DNA of 64,000 nucleotides. It comes from an uncultured Planctomycetaceae bacterium. GTDB taxonomy: Bacteria > Planctomycetota > Planctomycetia > Planctomycetales > Planctomycetaceae. The notes beneath the pieces were generated by a model. It ran no database searches, was not told where the DNA came from, and worked only from the letters and a program-made list of their open reading frames with translations. Position 1 is the stretch's first letter, and each line of letters begins with the position of its first letter. Shown piece after piece: positions 19,592-26,920 of this stretch. The stretch covers positions 1 through 64,000 of the forward strand of contig CALSLT010000015.1 in the NCBI GenBank assembly GCA_943787265.1. Reading direction: 5' to 3'. A program made the translations under genes and the position numbers.

Positions 19592-20734
19592 ATGCGGCAG
19601 CTCCAGGCAAGCGGCCTTTGTCGCTCAACACAGGCCTACATCGACGCAGCTTACGAGCGATCGCAGACGCACCCCGATCCCCGCCTGAAGATTCTACAAG
19701 GCGAAATCGAAAAAGCAGAAGCCGAAGGCCGCAGCCACGAACTAGCGACCCTATGGGAAGAAAAAGCAGCCGCTTCGAATACAGCGTTAGATTGGATTAC
19801 GGCGAGCTACTGCTTCGGCACGATCGATAAAGACTTTGATCACGCGTTAAACTGCTGCGAGATGGCTCTCGAGCTCGATCCGAAATACGCGGGAGGTTGG
19901 AACAACAAGGGAAACTCACTCTACAGCCTTGGCCGTTATGACGAGGCTCTTAGTTGCTACGAGAAAGCAATCGAACTCGATTTGGAATACGTCTACGCGT
20001 GGACCGGTAAAGGAAACATGCTGTACAACTCTGGTCGGTTTTTAGAAGCACTTAGTTGCTACGAGAAAGCGATCGAAAACGATCCAGAATACATCTACGC
20101 ATGGAGCAACAAAGGACTTTCGCTGAACAGTCTAGGCCGATTTTTGGAAGCTCTGAGTTGCTACGAGAGAGCGATCGAAATCAATCCCAGAGACTCCCAC
20201 GTGTGGAATGATAAAGGAATCGCTCTTTACAATCTTGACCGTTTCGAGGACGCAATTAGTTGCTACAAGAAAGCGATCGAATTTGATCCAGAAACTGTGG
20301 ATCCGCGATTTAATCAGTCCGAAGCGCTGTTTGCGATGTATCGTTGGCAAGAGGGGTTCGAGTCCCTTCGGAATGCGTTTAAGCTGTTCGAACGACTTCC
20401 AGAATGCCTTGGTGATGTGGATTCGATGTGGTCACTCATTTTCGGACGGAGTGACGATGACACGGCACTGCGAGCTCGAATCAGTTCACTCGTCGACATC
20501 TACGAGCAAGCCAGTAGGCCGGATCAAGGAGCGGAGCGACGCAGCTCCGGCAACGAAGACAGTGCAGATCAGGATGAAACTGCCGGAACAGCGCTTCGCT
20601 CGGTCCGGCCTACGAACCAGCCACCGGTCAACCCACTCGCGTACCTCGGGGATGGGCTGGTGCGGTCACTGGCAAAGATCGACGCGGACCGAGTGACTCC
20701 AGCCGTCCTGGAAAGCTATGGTCCAGGCCGTTGA
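19592..20734 (+). CDS. TPR-repeat segment of the broken ATPase gene (own open frame)
   Basis: This is the longest intact frame of the C-terminal part: 380 residues from an internal ATG. It holds at least four near-identical 34-residue tetratricopeptide repeats of the form GNSLYSLGRYDEALSCYEKA, then a less repetitive helical region. No ribosome-binding site precedes the ATG. The residues just upstream in neighbouring frames (IDFLRIWYPP, then EQ) continue smoothly into it, so it is probably not an independent gene but the TPR half of the ATPase at 18351. If expressed alone it would be a protein-interaction scaffold. Confidence 0.4.
   Translation: MRQLQASGLCRSTQAYIDAAYERSQTHPDPRLKILQGEIEKAEAEGRSHELATLWEEKAAASNTALDWITASYCFGTIDKDFDHALNCCEMALELDPKYAGGWNNKGNSLYSLGRYDEALSCYEKAIELDLEYVYAWTGKGNMLYNSGRFLEALSCYEKAIENDPEYIYAWSNKGLSLNSLGRFLEALSCYERAIEINPRDSHVWNDKGIALYNLDRFEDAISCYKKAIEFDPETVDPRFNQSEALFAMYRWQEGFESLRNAFKLFERLPECLGDVDSMWSLIFGRSDDDTALRARISSLVDIYEQASRPDQGAERRSSGNEDSADQDETAGTALRSVRPTNQPPVNPLAYLGDGLVRSLAKIDADRVTPAVLESYGPGR
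19894..20301 (+). repeat. Four tandem 102-bp repeats encoding TPR units
   Basis: The motif AGTTGCTACGAGAAAGC recurs with small changes at about 19952, 20054, 20156 and 20258, exactly 102 bases apart. Each unit encodes one 34-residue TPR. High DNA similarity suggests recent tandem duplication or gene conversion. Confidence 0.85.
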
Positions 20735-20922
20735 GCAACGCGTGGCCGATCTCCCGGAATTCGAAGTTCCGCTGCGGCTGTTCCGCTACGGCGTCCGTTA
20801 CCTCATCAGCAAAGACGACGCCGAATTCGTCAAGCTCATCCAGCCCGAACGACGCATCCTTCGGCAAGCCCTGCATCTCTCAGAAGAAACTTGAGGCTCA
20901 GGCAGATTTACCGTGCGACGAT

Positions 20923-22182
20923 CTACAGCGTTGTGCCGATGCTGGCACTTTCCGGATGGTCTGGATTAACCGTTCCAGGTGGAAAGATCGCTGGTAGCGG
21001 GCGTGTGATTCCTGAAACTTCGGCCGGTACATCAAGTAGAGCGTCCAGACTGACGGTCGAGGTCGGCGGCAAGTCTGGTAACGCCAGCTCGACGAGATTT
21101 GTCGTGGTAGTTGCCGGCGAGATTGGCAGCTCGAAGCGTTCGATCCAGGCTTCGTGCTCGTCGCCAAACACTTGTTGAATCTCGTCAAGAGCGACCGCTC
21201 GATCGATCGCGGAGTCGAATTCTCGCCAGACAAATCGCGCGAGGTCGTCCAGCTTAGTACTCGACCGATTCAGCCTCGCTCCATTCAGAACTGTCACCCA
21301 GGCTTTGTGACGATCTCCCGTCGCGACGTAATGTTCGGCCAGGTATCGCCAGCCGGTTTCGAGCGAAGGATCCAGTTCAACAGCCTTCTGCCAGTCTGAC
21401 AGAGATTGAGTCTGCGTGATCGCTCGCCAGGCGAAATAACGACCGTCCCAGGTTGGCCGCATGAGAGCAAGTAGTCCAAGAATCAGCCCCGAGTGGATCA
21501 CAACAAGGCCGGAGTAACTTCCGAAACGACTCCTCAGCCCAAAGTCGTAGCACAACCAGCCAACGATGGCTCCATAAACGAGTCCCAGGAGATGGGCACC
21601 GTTCGCAATCGGCATCCCGGCAAACATTGTCAGAGGAATACAGATGAAGAGTGACACAAAGCAAATCGGCACCAGCGACGGATGCATCCGCTCTGCGATC
21701 TCTTCGTCATGCCGACGGACGACGAGAATCAGTCCGAACTGTGCGAACACCATTCCCGAAATCCCGACCGCACTCTGATTCAACGCGGTCTCGGGCAAGA
21801 TAGAAAACGTCGCTGCTAATACGCAAAAAGCGAGATATCGAAGCTTCCCGAGTTTCGGCTCGAGCAGATCAGCAAACATCCAGAACGCCAGTACGTTCAT
21901 CACCAGATGCACCAGATTGCCGTGGTGAAATGCGCTAACCGTGAGCCGCCACCACTCCCCTTCCCACAATGAAAACATTCCGTTGACGTCCGGAAAATCG
22001 GTCAGCAATAGAACATTCAGTACACCGGGTTTGACCGTCAGTCCGCTCATGCTGCCAGCCGAGTACGACGCCGATACCGACAGCGCATACAGGAAGCAGC
22101 AAACTAAAATCAGCAGACTGCTCACGGGCAATCGGCGAAACGCGCGGCCAAGCATCAGAATTGGTGAATTTCTGGTCGTCAC
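20923..22182 (-). CDS. Rhomboid-family intramembrane serine protease with long soluble tail
   Basis: This is a GlpG-like rhomboid that would cleave membrane proteins within the lipid bilayer. The loop and second helix read WEGEWWRLTVSAFHHGNLVH and VMNVLAFWMFADLLEP. The catalytic serine lies in AVGISGMVF and the catalytic histidine in NGAHLLGLVYGA. The remaining part of about 180 residues (from ALMRPTWDG) is hydrophilic; a short stretch (WQKAVELDPSLETGWRYLAE) resembles a TPR. I use the GTG at 22182 (AGGAC upstream); the ATG at 22155 is equally possible, and a TTG at 22275 gives an unlikely charged extension. It converges with the broken ATPase gene, 28 bases away. Substrate unknown. Confidence 0.88.
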   Translation of the reverse strand: MTTRNSPILMLGRAFRRLPVSSLLILVCCFLYALSVSASYSAGSMSGLTVKPGVLNVLLLTDFPDVNGMFSLWEGEWWRLTVSAFHHGNLVHLVMNVLAFWMFADLLEPKLGKLRYLAFCVLAATFSILPETALNQSAVGISGMVFAQFGLILVVRRHDEEIAERMHPSLVPICFVSLFICIPLTMFAGMPIANGAHLLGLVYGAIVGWLCYDFGLRSRFGSYSGLVVIHSGLILGLLALMRPTWDGRYFAWRAITQTQSLSDWQKAVELDPSLETGWRYLAEHYVATGDRHKAWVTVLNGARLNRSSTKLDDLARFVWREFDSAIDRAVALDEIQQVFGDEHEAWIERFELPISPATTTTNLVELALPDLPPTSTVSLDALLDVPAEVSGITRPLPAIFPPGTVNPDHPESASIGTTL

Positions 22183-22276
22183 AATGTTCAAGTCCAGGAC
22201 GGCTGAGCGGTCTCGGCGGCACGAAGTAAACGTAGTGTTCTTCGCGGATGATTGCAGAAGGCGGAGAGGAAACAAC

Positions 22277-22310
22277 AGAAGCCCGGCACCCTCCCAGTTG
22301 CCGGGCTTCT
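22277..22310 (-). terminator. Intrinsic terminator after the multiheme cytochrome gene
   Basis: A perfect 12-bp stem (AGAAGCCCGGCA at 22277-22288 with TGCCGGGCTTCT at 22299-22310) has a 10-base loop. Read on the minus strand it is followed by TGTTGTTTCC. It lies 85 bases after the cytochrome stop codon and before the rhomboid start, so it separates those transcripts. Confidence 0.8.
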
Positions 22311-22394
22311 GATCGCGATCTGCCTTGGCGTTTTACGAAGTCTCCACCACTAATTGCTCAATGGGGAAGGACGCGTCCACGCCTGACGCAGTTT

Positions 22395-25300
22395 TCAGCG
22401 TTTTCGCAGTTCGCTTTCTCCGAACAGTTCCTCGACCTTTCGGTGAAGATCGATTTCTCGCTCTCGCACATTCGGAATGCTGTTGTCGCGTTCCGGATTT
22501 CGGACCTTCCAGGGAACAGGCGGCAGTTGACCAGGTAACGATCCGGTTCCAGGCAACAGGTACAGCTTCTGCATTTCTTCCAGGTTCAACGGACGAGCTC
22601 CGATTCGCCCGAAGACTGAGAGCTGAGTGCCTTCTTCATCGACAGCACGGTCACGATCGAACCCTTCGCTGACTGCCAGAGCATGTCCACCATGCGGAAT
22701 TTTGAATGTCGAGATCAACGCGGGCGTCGGTCTTGGAGAAAAGCCGTCGTTGCCCGGAGTGTCTGGCGAAGTTAACTGGACGACGTGCATTCCGTTGTGC
22801 CCATCTGCCAGGTAGGCGTACGCACTCGCATAAGTGAAGCCCAACATCACATCATGCAGGTCGTTGATCTTGCCACCCGCGTTGAAGACCTGATCGACTT
22901 TCAGATCGCGAGGATTTTTCACGTCGAGAATCGTCAAGCCATGACTACCGGTTGCGACGTAGGCGTAGGTGCGAGCCACGTAGATGTTATGAGCTTCTTC
23001 CAGATGTAATGCGGTGACCGGCTCTGGATTTTCTGGCTCGGTAACGTCCATCACTTTGATGCCATCGTCGTCGCAGATGAATGCGTAGCGGAACTGGAAT
23101 TCGACGTTTCCGGGATTGTTAAGCCACTCGCCGTTTGGAATGACCTGGGCGACCTTCATGTTTGTGTGATCGTCGATATTGACGATCACCATGCCGGCGT
23201 CGCAGGCGATCCAGGCGTACTTGCCACGAATTGTGATGCGGCTTGCACCGTCCAGAATCCCGTCCGGATTAAACACCACATCCTTCTTGATGAAGTTGTT
23301 ATTCGGGTTACCGTCAAGCAGCGTCCCGACAAGTACCAGGTACAGTCCTTCTTCACTATCCGTGCAGTAGAGGAATGCGTATCGCAGTGGGACCGACTGT
23401 TCAAAGTTCTCCGGCGAGTGTTTCCGTGTCGGATCTGGAGCCATTGTTGATGGTGATGCGACATCGGTACAGTTTGGCGATCGCACGTAGAACTTCTGAC
23501 CGAGCGGCGACACAGGAGCGGTCGTGTATCGTTCCGCGAAGCCTTTGTGATCCGTAAAGGCGATGTCGTAAATCCGAAAGCCAGCTTCGCCACAAGCTGC
23601 GTAGAGATACTCACCCCGATGCTGCAGGTTCAGAATCTCGTGCTTCATATTCGGGTGAAATACGTTGTCGGCAATGTCTCGGCCCGGATGCTCGTAAGCA
23701 GTCTGAAGCTGCCGATCGTTTTCAAGATGCTGATTGAAGTATTTCGGAAACGCGTCTTCGTGCATCGTGCTGCCGATGATCGCCTGAGGTTCGTCTCGCT
23801 CCTGCACAACCGGAGACCAAACTCCGTGCTCGCCCGCAGCGACCCACACGTACCGACCAACATGATTCATGTACTTCGTACCGAGCATCAGCAATTGCGA
23901 CATGATCGCGTTGTTGTCATCGTCGCCGGACAAGTGGCAATCGGCACACAGCTTCGTCTCGCCACGGCCTCGGACCGTGTGAGGCACGTTCGTACTAAAG
24001 GCACATCCGCTGAGGCCTTCTGCAGAAATCGTCTGCTGCTGGTAGTAGATATTTTCGCGGTTTCCGTTGTATGAAGAAACGTGTACTGCACACGCCGATC
24101 GAACCGGGTTAATTCTCTGGCCGGTCGCGTTGGCGTCTTTCGCCAGCATGAAGATATCGTCTCGCAACGTCTGGAAGTTGTACGACGTGTAGTTCTTCGT
24201 GACGTCGCCTTCGTAATGCAGTTCCGGCATCTTCTTGTCTGCCTTCTGCACGAGGTGGCAACCGAAGCAACTCGGATTCCACGACGAGTGACAGGCGATG
24301 CAGTTCATTTCGTGAATCGCGTGGGCACACTGTTTCGGATCGTCCGGAACATCCCCCCAGAGATAGTCGTACTGGTTCTCGTTCTTCTCAAACCGCACGG
24401 TCTTCGAAAGAGCCGACAGAGCGTTGTAGTCAACGTGACTCGGTGTGATCGTGTCTCGAACCTGTTTGACTCGCCATGAGAGGTCCGGCTCGACCATCGA
24501 GTTCTGAATGATCGTGCCGTCTGGAAGCGTTTCGAAGCGACGTTTACCAAACGGTGTCCGCATCGTGGCAATGTTCCGCCCGACGTTCTTCGTCTCTTCG
24601 TTTCGCTCGGTCACCATCCCCGGCCAGACATTCCCCTTGGCGGCTGGCCCCGAAGTTCGCAGTGGAGCGTACTCAGAAATCGTTCCGTGGCAGTCGGTGC
24701 AGGTAATCTCGATGGCATCTCGAACGCCGCCGTAAAGTTTGGTGTCTCCGTGGTTGTCTTGGATGTAGTGGCAATCGACGCAGTGCATCCCCATTTCAAG
24801 ATGGATATCCAGCATGTGCACAGGAGAGACTTCTCTCATCTGTCGCAACGCGGATTCCAGATTCAGCACACGGTCACGCTCGACTTCGTCGACCGGAAGT
24901 CCCTCTTCGTCAACGTTACCCCAGTCGCGATCGCGGTAGAGTTCTTTGACGACTTCCGGAATTTTGACACCGAGCATCTTCTGTTTCGGAGTCGCTCCTG
25001 GCAGCCGGTCACCGTCGTGATTCTGCAGGATGCCGGTGCGATCTTTCTTGAACACTGCTCGGTAGCTCCAGCCGTGCCCGTGGAAATCGGCGAGCGTATG
25101 CTTGAGCTGCGGATTCAGATCGACAATGTCTGCGAGAAATTCGTAGTCAGCCTTCAGCGATTTTGCATTGATGTCGTTCGGGTTGTTCATCTGACGTCGA
25201 ACGAATTCTTCAGATGTGGAGTCAGCCTGCTCTTTCGGATACAGAAACTCGCCGTCGGTTTCCTGGTCACTCCACAGGTACCCGATATAAGAATTCATGA

Positions 25301-26798
25301 CGGTCGTACCAGGGTGCATGTGACAGATCATGCACTGGCTGGTCGGAATGGCTGTTGTGAACCGGTGCGTAATCGGATGTCCGCTTTCCCACTTGGGAAT
25401 TGTGGGATCGATACCGACAACAAAGTCGTCTTTTTCAGCCGCCGCCTTACCACGGTTTCCATACTTGGCATACGGTCCTGAGCTGACGGGAGATCGGTCG
25501 TTCGCATAAATGACGTGACACGACGTGCAACCGCCCTGGCGATAATCACCGGGGTTGTCGTTCGTGCCTGCAAAGTTAAGCGTTGGATCAAGCAGTCGAG
25601 TTTTCGCCAGCCCAACGAACACCGGATCCGTTCGATTGAGCGTTCCCATCCCTCGGTTACTCGATCGCTGACGAGGACGGCCTGGTTCTTCACCGCGTTC
25701 TGGAATTCCGAGTTCCGCCGCAAAACGACCACCGCGTTCGAACGTTCTCAGAATGTTACTGATATGTGTCGTTTGAAAACGTGGCAATGGTTCCAGAAAC
25801 GGCACTACGCCTTTCCAGTCGCGTTCGTATTCGGTCGGCGGTGGCACGGTTTGAATCCGCTGCCCGGTGCCGTACATGCTGTAGCTTTCGCCGTAGCGAG
25901 GAACTTTGTGCGTGACAGCTCCGTTGTTATAGAGAGCCGCCCCCCACAGCATGCAGCCGTGAGTCATCATGCTCTTCTTAACCTGCAGCGTTTCTTTCGG
26001 ATGACAACCCGACATGCCGCAACTGATGTGAGCAACTCGCAGGTCACCCGGATTGACGAAACGCACGAACTCGGGGTACTCGTGATTGAGCACTGTGTAG
26101 TTGCGAGCCGGGTTCGCCGATGACGGCCATGAGTTCGGGAAACGTGGATGCACGTGCCCGATCTCTTTCATCGTGGTGTTGGCGTTTCCGCCATGACAGT
26201 CGGTACAGCCAATCTGCAACGCTTCGCTCATGTGCGGATCGTGAGATTCCTTGTGACAACCGGCACAGCCCCAGCTCTTCGCCCAGGCTTCTTCCGGCGT
26301 CTGATTGATCAGGTCGGCCATCGCCAATTCAGCAGGCACGGGATACGCAACGTCCGGTGCAGGGTTGATCCGTTCCGGAATCGACGCCGTCGTCTGCAGC
26401 ACTTCGATCGGCAACTCGGCTCGTTCCGCGGCCGCCTGTGCAGCTGCTTCTTTTGTTCCCGGATGCTGAACTTGCGACTGTTGCGGAACAGGTCTCATCG
26501 GAATCGAGCTGGCGCCGTCGGCTTGGACTGCGTTCAGCCGCTGCGGCTCTGACTTCTCTTTCCTGCGACGCAGCAGCCGCGAAGGACGAATAGCGTCAAG
26601 CAGTCGCGACGTCCTCGATCGAGTGACCTCGCTGCTGGACGCTGCATCTTCCGTCGCCACCGGAATCGGAGGCTCCGCCGCGCGCACGGTCACAACATCC
26701 GACGAGCTGTTGGAAAACGCCACGAAGTAAACGAGTGCCAGCCCCCAAAGAGCTGCACCGCCACAGTAAATTCCGATGGACCGCTTCCGTTCCGCCAT
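22395..26798 (-). CDS. Multiheme c-type cytochrome (up to 10 hemes) with LVIVD-like repeat domain
   Basis: This is a predicted exported 1,467-residue electron carrier. The N-terminus has a hydrophobic export segment (about residues 8-27) and a likely cleavage after VRAA. After a Pro/Gln/Ala-rich linker there are nine CXXCH sites: C178, C198, C424, C489, C673, C700, C833, C844 and C951. A tenth candidate is a CX4CH site at C260 (CGMSGCH). Many extra histidines could be distal ligands. Residues about 1040-1400 contain repeated blocks such as YAFICDDDGIKVMDVTEPEN and YAYVATGSHGLTILDVKNPR, typical of LVIVD beta-propeller repeats. The gene lies 122 bases downstream of a predicted outer-membrane barrel gene on the same strand, which suggests a porin-cytochrome conduit. 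No enzyme family could be named, so a catalytic role remains possible. Confidence 0.88.
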   Translation of the reverse strand: MAERKRSIGIYCGGAALWGLALVYFVAFSNSSSDVVTVRAAEPPIPVATEDAASSSEVTRSRTSRLLDAIRPSRLLRRRKEKSEPQRLNAVQADGASSIPMRPVPQQSQVQHPGTKEAAAQAAAERAELPIEVLQTTASIPERINPAPDVAYPVPAELAMADLINQTPEEAWAKSWGCAGCHKESHDPHMSEALQIGCTDCHGGNANTTMKEIGHVHPRFPNSWPSSANPARNYTVLNHEYPEFVRFVNPGDLRVAHISCGMSGCHPKETLQVKKSMMTHGCMLWGAALYNNGAVTHKVPRYGESYSMYGTGQRIQTVPPPTEYERDWKGVVPFLEPLPRFQTTHISNILRTFERGGRFAAELGIPERGEEPGRPRQRSSNRGMGTLNRTDPVFVGLAKTRLLDPTLNFAGTNDNPGDYRQGGCTSCHVIYANDRSPVSSGPYAKYGNRGKAAAEKDDFVVGIDPTIPKWESGHPITHRFTTAIPTSQCMICHMHPGTTVMNSYIGYLWSDQETDGEFLYPKEQADSTSEEFVRRQMNNPNDINAKSLKADYEFLADIVDLNPQLKHTLADFHGHGWSYRAVFKKDRTGILQNHDGDRLPGATPKQKMLGVKIPEVVKELYRDRDWGNVDEEGLPVDEVERDRVLNLESALRQMREVSPVHMLDIHLEMGMHCVDCHYIQDNHGDTKLYGGVRDAIEITCTDCHGTISEYAPLRTSGPAAKGNVWPGMVTERNEETKNVGRNIATMRTPFGKRRFETLPDGTIIQNSMVEPDLSWRVKQVRDTITPSHVDYNALSALSKTVRFEKNENQYDYLWGDVPDDPKQCAHAIHEMNCIACHSSWNPSCFGCHLVQKADKKMPELHYEGDVTKNYTSYNFQTLRDDIFMLAKDANATGQRINPVRSACAVHVSSYNGNRENIYYQQQTISAEGLSGCAFSTNVPHTVRGRGETKLCADCHLSGDDDNNAIMSQLLMLGTKYMNHVGRYVWVAAGEHGVWSPVVQERDEPQAIIGSTMHEDAFPKYFNQHLENDRQLQTAYEHPGRDIADNVFHPNMKHEILNLQHRGEYLYAACGEAGFRIYDIAFTDHKGFAERYTTAPVSPLGQKFYVRSPNCTDVASPSTMAPDPTRKHSPENFEQSVPLRYAFLYCTDSEEGLYLVLVGTLLDGNPNNNFIKKDVVFNPDGILDGASRITIRGKYAWIACDAGMVIVNIDDHTNMKVAQVIPNGEWLNNPGNVEFQFRYAFICDDDGIKVMDVTEPENPEPVTALHLEEAHNIYVARTYAYVATGSHGLTILDVKNPRDLKVDQVFNAGGKINDLHDVMLGFTYASAYAYLADGHNGMHVVQLTSPDTPGNDGFSPRPTPALISTFKIPHGGHALAVSEGFDRDRAVDEEGTQLSVFGRIGARPLNLEEMQKLYLLPGTGSLPGQLPPVPWKVRNPERDNSIPNVREREIDLHRKVEELFGESELRKR

Positions 26799-26920
26799 TC
26801 GATTCTGACCTCCATGTCAGGATCTCACCGTCGAACTCAGCCGAGGTGTTTTTTGTGTACGTCGTTGTGCTGTTTTATCGCAACCTGCCAGAACTCAATT
26901 TGTGCCCGGCAGAAGTGCAG

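Larger units (their letters stand above)
18351..20894 (+). pseudogene. AAA+ ATPase with winged helix and TPR repeats, broken by three frameshifts
   Basis: Reconstructed, this is a STAND-like protein of about 846 residues. The ATPase part (from ATG 18351) has FVGRE, Walker A GPRGIGKS and a Walker B-like LIVLVEN lacking the usual aspartate. A winged helix follows at about 320-390. Around 19521 an extra C moves reading from LMRLAY to EVKEQSLLEMLIDFLRIWY; around 19585 an extra G moves it to the frame of MRQLQASGLCRSTQAYIDAA and the TPRs. Around 20717 an extra T moves it to MVQAVEQRVADLPEFEVPLR, ending at TGA 20892. If not repaired, the ATPase ends at 19688 and the TPR frame at 20734. All breaks behave as single-base insertions, while the surrounding 60 kb is free of such breaks. 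Function unknown; fused ATPase-TPR proteins of this kind usually act as signal-sensing switches. Confidence 0.72.

Noticed and set aside
18801..19631. Open frame of 276 codons antisense to the ATPase gene.
   Set aside because: It mirrors the coding frame of the ATPase and its product has no family character; the frameshifts in the plus strand do not make it more likely.
19894..20301. Regular 102-base repeats that could suggest a CRISPR-like array.
   Set aside because: The repeats are contiguous without unique spacers and encode TPR units in one open frame.
20350..20368. GGGGTTCGAGTCCCTT, which looks like a tRNA T-arm.
   Set aside because: It lies inside the TPR coding region, encodes EGFESL in frame, and no acceptor stem, D-arm or anticodon arm can be built around it.
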